Shown here piece after piece: positions 6,412-13,858 of a DNA stretch of 64,000 nt. A program made the position numbers and the translations under genes. How positions within the stretch are numbered: position 1 is the first letter of the stretch; every line of letters begins with the position of its first letter. Location of the stretch: assembly GCF_014844055.1 (NCBI RefSeq), contig NZ_CP062167.1:945501-1009500 (forward strand), written 5' to 3'. The notes beneath the pieces are model-generated. The model was not told where the DNA came from, searched no databases, and saw only the letters and a program-made list of their open reading frames with translations. The stretch comes from Aureimonas sp. OT7. Lineage in GTDB: Bacteria; Pseudomonadota; Alphaproteobacteria; Rhizobiales; Rhizobiaceae.

Positions 6412-7323
6412 CTACTTGAGCCCATAGTAGCGGAGCAACACTTCCTCCGTAAGCTTGCCCGCCGCGCCGACGCCAACCTTCCAAGCCCCGCTCGCTGCCT
6501 TGCCAATAGCTGTTCCGAGCCATGAGGTGACGGCTGGGCCATAGCTTCTGGTGTCCTGCACTAGCGCACCGTCCGATTCCACAGCCACGCGAAATCCATC
6601 GGCAGTGTCGCCATCCAGTCCAGCGGCTTTGAGCGTATCAATAGCCTCTGTAATATTACCCACAGAGCCCAATGCTATGAGCTTCGATTGGTCGGATTGA
6701 GCAACGATGTTGGTGTTCCCCGTGATGGCGCCATTAAAAATCTGGGTGACATGGGACGGCGGAACTGGAGACGATACCGACCCTACATTGATTTCACGGG
6801 CCGCCGGCTCACTTCTCCACAGTGCAATAGCAAACTCCAATACACGATTTCTTACGGCGCTCTCAATTCCGGCAAGTGCGCTGTAGGGGAACTCGGCAGA
6901 GAACGCGACTAGGGAGTATCCCTCATAAAAGGTATCGCGCAGCAGCAATATCATGTTGTCCATGTTAATGGACGCTGTTCCAGTTTTCTCTACGAGGCCC
7001 TCAATCGTCGCTATGCTGCTTCGATACGAGAGCGTAGCTACATCAGGCTGGCCGCTTGCCTTCGCAACTAGATACTGCGGCAGTGGTGCATTACTGATCT
7101 GTGCGCCAAACGGGCCTGAGAAAGTGCCGCGAAACGAAAGAGCCACCTTGCGATAGGCCGGCACCTCAGCGGCGGGCTCATACCCATCCAACTCCCATCG
7201 GACCCATTCTTCCAACGGATCACTTTCCAAACGGGATGCAAGGAGGCGGCATTTCCTTAAGAGCGTGGATAAACTAGTTGAGCCATCCGTCGCGGCAGTT
7301 TGAATGTCGATTAGAAGACTCAC
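6412..7323 (-). CDS. AbiTii-type abortive infection protein
   Basis: This 303-aa protein opens with a classic AbiTii N-terminal domain (residues 1-75): SLLIDIQTAATD, then LSTLLRKCRLLASRL, LEEWVRWELDGY and a PAYRKV end. AbiTii-domain proteins are associated with phage resistance by abortive infection; their biochemistry is poorly known. The middle (about 80-200) is mixed, then comes a Gly/Asn-rich strand-like segment (FNGAITGNTNIV) and a C-terminal Ala/Gly-rich amphipathic stretch. I chose GTG 7323, preceded by AGAAGGG at 8 nt, because family members begin MSLLxxIQ; the frame extends to 7377 without support. It is the last gene before the tRNA, lower in GC than the host genes, so probably acquired cargo. 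Confidence 0.85.
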   Translation of the reverse strand: MSLLIDIQTAATDGSTSLSTLLRKCRLLASRLESDPLEEWVRWELDGYEPAAEVPAYRKVALSFRGTFSGPFGAQISNAPLPQYLVAKASGQPDVATLSYRSSIATIEGLVEKTGTASINMDNMILLLRDTFYEGYSLVAFSAEFPYSALAGIESAVRNRVLEFAIALWRSEPAAREINVGSVSSPVPPSHVTQIFNGAITGNTNIVAQSDQSKLIALGSVGNITEAIDTLKAAGLDGDTADGFRVAVESDGALVQDTRSYGPAVTSWLGTAIGKAASGAWKVGVGAAGKLTEEVLLRYYGLK

Positions 7324-7349
7324 TGGCTCTGCCCTTCTAAAAATCGAAA

Positions 7350-7370
7350 GGGTACGCAAGCGGGTACGCA
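7350..7370. repeat. 9-bp tandem direct repeat upstream of the AbiTii gene
   Basis: GGGTACGCA occurs at 7350-7358 and again at 7362-7370, a 12-bp period, 27-47 bp upstream of the AbiTii start. It could be a regulator site for that gene or an integrase arm site near the att end. Confidence 0.5.
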
Positions 7371-7432
7371 GAGGCAATTAGCTTACGTCTAAGTCCATGA
7401 GATTTATGGTGATAATAAACATATTAATGAAC
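7371..7432. other. AT-rich junction at the prophage end
   Basis: Between the AbiTii upstream repeats and the tRNA 3' end is a conspicuously AT-rich stretch (ATGAGATTTATGGTGATAAT type sequence) in an otherwise GC-rich region. This is where the phage-chromosome joint (attL or attR) should be, likely running into the tRNA 3' half. The matching att copy would be left of the window. Confidence 0.5.
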
Positions 7433-7508
<76 letters not shown>

Positions 7509-7641
7509 GTCCACCTGTTCGAGTGGGCTTCTAGTGCGCCGGCCCGCCGGCTGTCAAGCGCGATGTCACGAAGCGGTGCTTTCCGACCCATGCCCCGATG
7601 CGCTACAGGAGAGCCGTCGTTTTCACGAGGCTTACATCCCC

Positions 7642-7938
7642 ATGCTCGCAGTCATCCAGCTCGTGCTGCTCATCCTGAATATCCTTTGGTGGATCATTAT
7701 CGCGTCGGCGGTGCTCTCCTGGCTCTTCGCCTTCAACATCGTCAATCCGCGCAACCAGTTCGTGGGCATGATCGGCGAGTTCCTGTATCGCGTCACCGAG
7801 CCCATCTACCGGCCCATCCGTCGCGTGCTGCCCGATCTCGGCGGCATTGACCTGTCGCCGCTCGTCGTCCTGCTGGGCATCTTCTTCCTGCAGCAACTCA
7901 TCATATATTCCATTGCCCCGGTCCTGCTCGGCATGTGA
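7642..7938 (+). CDS. YggT family membrane protein
   Basis: A 98-aa integral membrane protein with two hydrophobic segments (about 5-28 and 70-92) around a conserved loop that contains NPRNQFVG and the family hallmark TEPIYRPIRRVLP, followed by GGIDLSPLVVLL. YggT/CCB3 proteins are small inner-membrane proteins implicated in osmotic tolerance in E. coli and haem attachment factors in plastids; the exact bacterial role is unclear. I chose ATG 7642, where the first membrane helix begins; the upstream extension has no support and overlaps the tRNA side. It is the first host gene beyond the tRNA. Confidence 0.9.
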   Translation: MLAVIQLVLLILNILWWIIIASAVLSWLFAFNIVNPRNQFVGMIGEFLYRVTEPIYRPIRRVLPDLGGIDLSPLVVLLGIFFLQQLIIYSIAPVLLGM

Positions 7939-7972
7939 CATTATCGGCATGGGCGCGTAGGAGGCGTTTGCG

Positions 7973-8536
7973 ATGATGCAATGGCTGCTTGTTCCGCTTC
8001 TTGCCATGACGGCCGCCGGCGGCGCAGCGCCTCCCGCGCGGGACAGCATCACCACCGCCGCCACGCCTTTGTTCCTGAACCGATGCGAGACCCTGTCCGA
8101 CACGGCATGGCGCTGCGCCGGCCTGCCGGGTACGGATGTCTTCGTGTCGGAGGAGGAGACGGGGCGCTGGCGCGTCGCGGTGGGCGTTCCGGAAGACGGA
8201 TCGCCGACGTTCCATCTGCCGCATATGCTGGGCCGTACCATGGAATGGCGCATCGCCGGCAGCCGTCCGCTGGCCGGCATCGTGCGCTATCGCTTCCCCA
8301 GGCCCTCGGGCAGCGGCACGGACGATCTTTTAGCCGTGGTGAAGGCCGGCGGCGTCGCCGGACCGGGGTGCCTGGCCGCCCTCGTGGATGTCGCGGCCAA
8401 CAGCGCGGCGGTGGAACTGGCGCGCGAGGCCGCCGATGCGGTGGCCCCGCGCTTTCGCTGTGGCGTCGATACGCTGGAGGCGGTCGGCCGCGTGACCGGG
8501 CGGACACGCGACGAACTGATGCCCGCCCTCCGTTAA
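7973..8536 (+). CDS. Secreted hypothetical protein, 187 aa
   Basis: The protein begins with a hydrophobic signal-like stretch (residues 2-20, QWLLVPLLAMTAAGGA) ending near an APPA cleavage-type site, so it is probably periplasmic. The mature part contains four cysteines (CETL, WRCAG, GCLAAL, FRCGV) that could form two disulfides. It resembles small periplasmic proteins seen in Hyphomicrobiales, but I cannot name the family. It lies 34 nt after yggT in the same direction and ends 5 nt from the convergent pyrophosphatase stop. Confidence 0.7.
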   Translation: MMQWLLVPLLAMTAAGGAAPPARDSITTAATPLFLNRCETLSDTAWRCAGLPGTDVFVSEEETGRWRVAVGVPEDGSPTFHLPHMLGRTMEWRIAGSRPLAGIVRYRFPRPSGSGTDDLLAVVKAGGVAGPGCLAALVDVAANSAAVELAREAADAVAPRFRCGVDTLEAVGRVTGRTRDELMPALR

Positions 8537-8541
8537 GGCGG

Positions 8542-9078
8542 TTACGACTTCGACGTCTCGTAGCGCTCGATGGCTTCGAGGATCAGCCGACGTGCCTGCT
8601 CCGACCCGCCCCATTCGCCGATCTTCACCCATTTGCCGGGCTCCAGATCCTTGTAGTGCTGGAAGAAGTGCTCGATCTGCTTGAGGGTGATTTCCGGAAG
8701 GTCGGTGTGCTCGCGCACCTTCTCGTAGCGCAGGGTCATGTCGGCAGAAGGAACCGCGATAACCTTCTCGTCCTGGCCCTTGTTGTCTTCCATCACCAGG
8801 ACGCCGATGGGGCGCACTGCGATGACGCAGCCCGGCAGCAGCGGGCGCGTGTTGCAGACGACCACGTCGATCGGGTCTCCGTCGTCCGACAGCGTATGCG
8901 GCATGAAGCCGTAATTTCCGGGATAGACCATCGGCGTATACAGGAATCGGTCGACGAAGAGCGCGCCCGACTCCTTGTCCATCTCGTACTTGATGGGCTG
9001 GCCGCCGACCGGAACCTCGATGATGACGTTGATGTCGTCCGGCGGGTTCTTGCCGCGCGGGATCGCCTCGATCTTCAT
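8542..9078 (-). CDS. ppa: Inorganic pyrophosphatase
   Basis: Family I soluble pyrophosphatase of 178 aa, hydrolysing PPi to two phosphates in the cytoplasm and so driving biosynthetic reactions. Signature features are all visible: KYEMDK near residue 30, [11 protein letters not shown] near 52-62, DGDPIDVVV (metal-binding aspartates of the DxDPxD motif) near 66-74, and KWVKIGEW near the end. ATG 9078 fits the family start MKIEAI; the frame upstream runs into the metI region and is not used. It is transcribed from its own start 91 bp after metI. Confidence 0.98.
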   Translation of the reverse strand: MKIEAIPRGKNPPDDINVIIEVPVGGQPIKYEMDKESGALFVDRFLYTPMVYPGNYGFMPHTLSDDGDPIDVVVCNTRPLLPGCVIAVRPIGVLVMEDNKGQDEKVIAVPSADMTLRYEKVREHTDLPEITLKQIEHFFQHYKDLEPGKWVKIGEWGGSEQARRLILEAIERYETSKS

Positions 9079-9169
9079 TTGGTACTTCCTTGAAGGTTGG
9101 AAACTGTCTTCTCGGCCTTGGCCACTAGCGCATTTCGCGGCGAAGGGAAATCTCCAACAGCGCGCCCGG

Positions 9170-9829
9170 CTACGACTTGCGGTGGTCGAGCCGCGCCACC
9201 AGCCGGTCGCCGCCCCATTGCAGAAGCCACACCATGGCCACCAGAACCAGCACGACCGCGACCATGACGTTCGTTTCGAACCTCTGGTAGCCATAGCGAA
9301 TGGCAAGGTCGCCCAGCCCGCCGGCGCCGATGGCCCCCGCGATGGCCGTCGCGCCGATAAGCGTGACCAGGGTGACCACGAAGCCGGCGACTAGGCCGGG
9401 CAGGGCCTCGGGCACCAGCACCTCGCGGACGATGGTCCAGCGCGTCGCGCCCATGGCGCGCGCCGCCTCAACGAGGTTCGGGTCCACCTCCCGCAGCGAA
9501 ACTTCGGCCATGCGGGCATAATAGGGAATGGCGGCGACGGACAATGGTACGATGGCCGCCCATGTCCCGATGGAGGTTCCGACAACGAAGCGCGTAAAGG
9601 GGATCAACGCCACCAGAAGTATGATGAAGGGCACCGAGCGCAGCGCGTTGACGATGCCCCCCAGCACCCAGTTCACGCCACGGTTCTGCATGATGCCGCC
9701 GCGCGCCGTCAGCGTCAGCACCAAAGCGATGGGCAGGCCGACGACCAGCGATGCCGCGCCGGAGGCCCCGGTCATCAGCAGCGTTTCCCAGGTCGCCCGC
9801 AGGAACAGGTCGTACAGCGCCTGGTTCAT
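9170..9829 (-). CDS. metI: Methionine ABC transporter permease
   Basis: A 219-aa inner-membrane permease with five to six predicted helices and the EAA loop typical of importers ([25 protein letters not shown] type, near residues 125-150) that docks to Met[21 protein letters not shown] and [16 protein letters not shown] are characteristic of MetI. The start codon overlaps the metN stop (ATGA), implying translational coupling. With MetN and MetQ it imports D/L-methionine. Confidence 0.97.
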   Translation of the reverse strand: MNQALYDLFLRATWETLLMTGASGAASLVVGLPIALVLTLTARGGIMQNRGVNWVLGGIVNALRSVPFIILLVALIPFTRFVVGTSIGTWAAIVPLSVAAIPYYARMAEVSLREVDPNLVEAARAMGATRWTIVREVLVPEALPGLVAGFVVTLVTLIGATAIAGAIGAGGLGDLAIRYGYQRFETNVMVAVVLVLVAMVWLLQWGGDRLVARLDHRKS

Positions 9830-10881
9830 CGCTCGATCACCTCGACCCGCAGGGCATAGGCCGAGAGAGTGTCGATCACGGCCGGCAGGTCGGCCGCCGT
9901 GCGCGGCGTCACGCCGATGAAGAGGCGCCCTACGGGCTGGCCTTGAACCTCTTCGACGCCGCCGCCGAGAATGCGCGCCGCGGCGCCATGCCGGAGTGCG
10001 ATCTCCGACAGGAAGGGCCGGCGCGCAGTCTCGCCGCCAAGGTCCAGCCGTACAAGCGTCTCGCCCTCGGCCAATGCAGGCATCGCCCCGCCATCGCCCA
10101 GCGGCGCTTCCGGCATGACGGACGACAGCAGCGCGATGGTTTCGGGCGCGGTCGGCGCCGCGAAGACGCGCCATGTCTCGCCGTGTTCGACGATACGCCC
10201 GCCATCCAGCACCACGACCCGACCGGCAATGCGGCGTATGACATCCATCTCGTGCGTGATGAGCGCGATCGTCAGGCCCAGGCGGCGGTTGATGTCGGCC
10301 AGAAGCCGCAGGATCTGCTCCGTCGTTTCCGGGTCGAGGGCCGAGGTCGCCTCGTCCGACAGAAGCAGCACCGGATCCGCCGCGAGTGCACGGGCGATAC
10401 CGACACGCTGCTTCTGCCCTCCGGAAAGCTGCGCCGGGTAGCTGCCCTCCCGGCCGGCGAGGCCGACGAGGTCCAGCAGTTCGGCGACGCGCTGCCGTCG
10501 CGCGGTCCGGCTGTGACCGCCGATCTTCAGCGGCAGGGCGATATTCTCGGCGACCGTCTTGTTGGCAAGCAGGTTGAAGTGCTGGAAGATCATGCCGATG
10601 CGCCGGCGTACCGGCTGCAATTCCGTTTCCGACAGGCCTTCGATGGCGCGGCCTTCCACCTCCACCGTGCCGCTATCGGGCTTCTCGAGCCCGTTTATGC
10701 AGCGGATCAGCGTGGATTTCCCGGCACCGGAACGACCGATGATGCCGACGATCTCGCCCTTGCCGACCGTCAGGTCGATATCGCTGATGGCGGCATGGGT
10801 GCCAAAACGCTTGGAGACGCCGGCCAATCGCAGGATCGGCCGCGCGTGCGATATCTGGTCGGCGTGACCGGCGCTCACCAT
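9826..10881 (-). CDS. metN: Methionine ABC transporter ATP-binding protein
   Basis: A 351-aa ATPase. Walker A GRSGAGKST is near residues 49-57, the Q-loop GMIFQHF near 95, the ABC signature LSGGQKQRVGIARAL near 153-167, Walker B VLLLSDEATSALD near 172-184 and the switch His in LITHEMD. The last 80 residues form the ACT-like C-terminal domain that in E. coli MetN senses methionine and inhibits transport. It is the middle gene of metQ-metN-metI, overlapping metQ by 7 bp and metI by 4 bp. Confidence 0.97.
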   Translation of the reverse strand: MVSAGHADQISHARPILRLAGVSKRFGTHAAISDIDLTVGKGEIVGIIGRSGAGKSTLIRCINGLEKPDSGTVEVEGRAIEGLSETELQPVRRRIGMIFQHFNLLANKTVAENIALPLKIGGHSRTARRQRVAELLDLVGLAGREGSYPAQLSGGQKQRVGIARALAADPVLLLSDEATSALDPETTEQILRLLADINRRLGLTIALITHEMDVIRRIAGRVVVLDGGRIVEHGETWRVFAAPTAPETIALLSSVMPEAPLGDGGAMPALAEGETLVRLDLGGETARRPFLSEIALRHGAAARILGGGVEEVQGQPVGRLFIGVTPRTAADLPAVIDTLSAYALRVEVIER

Positions 10882-11690
10882 GCGGGAAGCGTGGTGCCCT
10901 TGTAGACCGTTTCCAGTGCATCGGCGACGGGCTGGTTCTGGAACGAGGAGACGAGCGTCTTTACCCAGGGCTTGTCCTTGTCCTCGCTGCGCACGGCGAT
11001 GAAGTTACGGTACGGATTGTCTTCCAGCGGTTCGATGGCGATCCGGTCTTCCGCGGCGGTCAGGCCGGCCTTGAAGGCCCAGTCGGTGTTGACGACGGCG
11101 GCGTCGAGATCGTCGATGGCGCGCCCGACGATGCCGGCGTCCAGCTCCTGAATCCGGATGTTCTTCGGGTTCTCTTCCACGTCGATGGCCGTCGCCAGAA
11201 CGCCGGCATCGGCCCGCAGCTTGATCAGGCCCTCATGCTCGAGCAGCTTCAACGCCCGCCCGCCATTGGACGGATCGTTCGGAATGCCGATCTGCGCGCC
11301 GTCCGGAATGTCGGCAACGGTGTCGTACTTCCGGGTATAGAGGCCGATGGGCTGGATCAGCGTGTAGCCGACCGGCTCGATGGCATAGCCGTGCTGCTGG
11401 ATCTGCGCTTCCAGATAGGGCCCGTGCTGAAAGGCATTGGCGTCGATCTCGCCATTGGCAAGCGCCTCGTTGGGCTGGATATAGTCGGAGAAGGGCACGA
11501 TCGTCAGCGTCAGGCCCTGCTTTGCGGCTTCCTCGGCGACGGTCCGGAACACTTCTTCGGTTTCGCCCGCCATCACGCCGATGCGGATGGTGTCCTGTGC
11601 CTGCGCGGTGGACAGTGGCATGGCGGCCGCGACCGACAACGCGGCCAGGGTGGCGAATAGGGTGCGGCGGGTAAGGGTCAGTGTGGTCAT
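10875..11690 (-). CDS. metQ: Methionine-binding protein (NlpA/MetQ family)
   Basis: A 271-aa periplasmic binding protein. Residues 1-32 are a signal peptide (RR, hydrophobic core LFATLAALSVAAAMP, then TAQAQ cleavage). It lacks a lipobox cysteine, so unlike E. coli MetQ it is probably soluble and not a lipoprotein. Family signatures include IRIGVMAGETEEV, NEALANGEIDANAFQH, and GIPNDPSNGGRALKLLE. ATG 11690 was chosen; a longer frame adds 23 residues without signal-peptide logic. First gene of the met operon. I found no SAM riboswitch in its leader. Confidence 0.95.
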   Translation of the reverse strand: MTTLTLTRRTLFATLAALSVAAAMPLSTAQAQDTIRIGVMAGETEEVFRTVAEEAAKQGLTLTIVPFSDYIQPNEALANGEIDANAFQHGPYLEAQIQQHGYAIEPVGYTLIQPIGLYTRKYDTVADIPDGAQIGIPNDPSNGGRALKLLEHEGLIKLRADAGVLATAIDVEENPKNIRIQELDAGIVGRAIDDLDAAVVNTDWAFKAGLTAAEDRIAIEPLEDNPYRNFIAVRSEDKDKPWVKTLVSSFQNQPVADALETVYKGTTLPAW

Positions 11691-11770
11691 CTGGATATTC
11701 CGGGTTGCCGTTGTGTCTGCGTGCAGGGCCAATCTGACGATGGCGCACCCGCAGCGCAAAGCATGGCTTT

Positions 11771-11796
11771 TCGCATTTGCGAAATTCTGCGCAAAA
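11771..11796. promoter_or_regulatory. Palindromic TTTGCG/CGCAAA element upstream of metQ
   Basis: TTTCGCatttGCGAAA overlaps a second dyad, TTTGCG-N8-CGCAAA, about 80-105 bp upstream of the metQ start. A 14-bp core (TTGCGAAATTCTGC) recurs, inverted, at 23408-23421 near rlmN. It may be a regulator site; chance cannot be excluded. Confidence 0.35.
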
Positions 11797-11832
11797 AACA
11801 GGCTCCGGGTGCCTGAATCGCGATCACAGGTT

Positions 11833-11866
11833 CGAAAGGGCCCGGCTGCGTTCAGGCAGCCGGGCC
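11833..11866 (-). terminator. Rho-independent terminator after typA
   Basis: An 11-bp perfect stem (GGCCCGGCTGC / GCAGCCGGGCC) begins 10 nt past the typA stop on the minus strand and is followed by CCTTTCG, a short U-tract. Confidence 0.75.
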
Positions 11867-11875
11867 GATGGGATG

Positions 11876-13708
11876 TCAGGCGGCCGCCTTGCGGCTCTTC
11901 TCGAAGCGCTTGCGCTCGTTCGGGTCGAGATACAGCTTGCGCAGACGGATGTTCTTCGGCGTCACTTCCACCAGCTCGTCATCCTGGATCCAGGACAAGG
12001 CGCGGTCCAGCGTCATGCGGATGGGTGGGGTCAGCTTCACGGCTTCGTCCTTGCCGGCGGCGCGGATGTTGGTGAGCTTCTTGCCCTTCAAGACATTGAC
12101 CTCCAGGTCGTTGTCGCGCGAGTGGATGCCGATGATCATCCCCTCATACACCTTGACGCCGGGATCGATCACCATCGGGCCACGATCCTCCAGGTTGAAC
12201 ATGGCGTAGGCCACGGCCTCGCCCGCTTCGTTGGCGATCAGGACGCCGTTGGTGCGGCCCGGCAGGGGGCCCTTGTACGGCTGGTAGGAGTGGAACAGCC
12301 GGTTCATGATGGCCGTGCCGCGCGTATCGGTGAGCAGTTCCGACTGGTAGCCGATCAGACCGCGAGTCGGCGCGTGGAACACCAGGCGCTGGCGGCCGCC
12401 GCCCGAGGGGCGCAGCTCCACCATCTCGGCTTTCCGCTCGCTCATCTTCTGCACGACGATGCCGGAATGCTCCTCGTCGACGTCGATGACGACTTCCTCG
12501 ATGGGCTCCAGCGTCTCGCCAGTGGCTTCGTCCTTCTGCATCACGACGCGCGGGCGCGAAACGCCGATCTCGAAGCCTTCGCGGCGCATCGTCTCGATCA
12601 GTACCGCAAGTTGCAGCTCGCCGCGGCCGGACACGAAGAACGAGTCCTTGTCTTCCGACTCCTCGATCTTCAGGGCCACGTTGCCCTCGGCCTCCTTCAA
12701 CAGGCGGTCGCGGATGACGCGGCTGGTGACCTTGTCACCCTCGGTGCCGGCCAGCGGGCTGTCGTTGACGATGAACGACATCGTCACGGTCGGCGGGTCG
12801 ATCGGCTGCGCTTCCAGAGCGGTGGTCACCGACGGATCGCAGAACGTGTCGGCGACGGTGCCCTTCTGCAGGCCGGCTATGGCCACGATGTCGCCCGCCT
12901 CGGCGTATTCCACCGGCTGGCGCTCCAGGCCGCGGAAGGCCAGGATCTTGGAAATGCGGCCGCTTTCCAGCTGCTTGCCGTCGCGGCTCAGAACCTTGAC
13001 GGCCTGGTTCGGGCGGATGGAGCCGGACTGGATGCGCCCGGTGATGAGGCGGCCGAGGAACGGGTTGGCTTCGAGGATGGTGCCGATCATCTCGAAGGGC
13101 GCGTCCTTGCCGGCGGTGCTGGGTTCCGGAACATGGCTGAGGATGAGGTCGAACAGCGGGGCCAGGCCCTGGTCCTGCGGGCCGGTCGGCGCATCGGCCA
13201 TCCAGCCGCCGCGGCCGGAGCCGTAGAGGACGGGGAAGTCCAGTTGCTCTTCCGTGGCGTCGAGATTGACGAACAGGTCGAAGATCTCGTTCAGCACTTC
13301 CTCGTGGCGCTCGTCCGGACGGTCGATCTTGTTGATCGCCACGATGGGCTTGAGGCCGACCTTGAGGGCCTTGGACAGCACGAACTTGGTTTGCGGCATC
13401 GGGCCTTCCGATGCGTCGACCAGGATGACCGCGCCGTCCACCATGTTCAGGATGCGCTCGACCTCGCCGCCGAAATCGGCGTGGCCCGGCGTGTCCACGA
13501 TGTTGATGCGGGTGTCTTTCCATTCCACCGAGGTCGCCTTGGCGAGAATGGTGATGCCGCGCTCCTTTTCAAGGTCGTTGGAGTCCATCGCACGCTCTTC
13601 GACGCGCTGGTTCTCGCGGACGGAGCCGGACTGTGCGAGCAACTTATCGACGAGGGTGGTCTTTCCATGGTCGACGTGCGCAATGATCGCGATATTGCGG
13701 AGCTTCAT
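11876..13708 (-). CDS. typA: Ribosome-associated GTPase TypA/BipA
   Basis: A 610-aa translational GTPase with the full set of G motifs: AHVDHGKTT (10-18), RGIT switch I near 50-53, DTPGH (72-76), NKID (126-129) and a GSGR/SA region. The EF-G-like domains and the BipA-specific C-terminal domain follow (GLIGYQSELLTDTRGTA near residue 450, ARGRDN-like IHSRDNDLEVN later). It binds the ribosome at the A-site region and supports large-subunit assembly and stress or low-temperature growth. Length equals family norm (about 605-615 aa). Monocistronic: terminator below, 150-bp gap above. Confidence 0.98.
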   Translation of the reverse strand: MKLRNIAIIAHVDHGKTTLVDKLLAQSGSVRENQRVEERAMDSNDLEKERGITILAKATSVEWKDTRINIVDTPGHADFGGEVERILNMVDGAVILVDASEGPMPQTKFVLSKALKVGLKPIVAINKIDRPDERHEEVLNEIFDLFVNLDATEEQLDFPVLYGSGRGGWMADAPTGPQDQGLAPLFDLILSHVPEPSTAGKDAPFEMIGTILEANPFLGRLITGRIQSGSIRPNQAVKVLSRDGKQLESGRISKILAFRGLERQPVEYAEAGDIVAIAGLQKGTVADTFCDPSVTTALEAQPIDPPTVTMSFIVNDSPLAGTEGDKVTSRVIRDRLLKEAEGNVALKIEESEDKDSFFVSGRGELQLAVLIETMRREGFEIGVSRPRVVMQKDEATGETLEPIEEVVIDVDEEHSGIVVQKMSERKAEMVELRPSGGGRQRLVFHAPTRGLIGYQSELLTDTRGTAIMNRLFHSYQPYKGPLPGRTNGVLIANEAGEAVAYAMFNLEDRGPMVIDPGVKVYEGMIIGIHSRDNDLEVNVLKGKKLTNIRAAGKDEAVKLTPPIRMTLDRALSWIQDDELVEVTPKNIRLRKLYLDPNERKRFEKSRKAAA

Positions 13709-13819
13709 GTGATCTCGCTCGGAAAAAGGGGTTCAAGCACACCAAAGGCGCTTCCCCGCACTGGGAAAGCACCCTCGACAAGACTGTGCCGCTATTCTTT
13801 GGCGCCCCCTATACACTAT

Positions 13820-13837
13820 CTTTCGCAGTCGCGAAAG
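13820..13837 (-). terminator. Hairpin after the M3 peptidase gene
   Basis: CTTTCGC-agtc-GCGAAAG, a perfect 7-bp stem 22 nt past the peptidase stop, without a U-tract on the minus strand. Weak terminator or mRNA 3'-end stabiliser; it also lies in the typA upstream region. Confidence 0.4.
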
Positions 13838-13858
13838 GGTGGCGCCATCGAGATCGCG

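Noticed and set aside
7324..7377. Upstream TTG start for the AbiTii protein
   Set aside because: Adds 18 residues absent from AbiTii proteins; GTG 7323 has AGAAGGG at proper distance.
11691..11832. SAM riboswitch in the metQ leader
   Set aside because: I could not find the SAM-II or SAM-V core; only short palindromes are visible.
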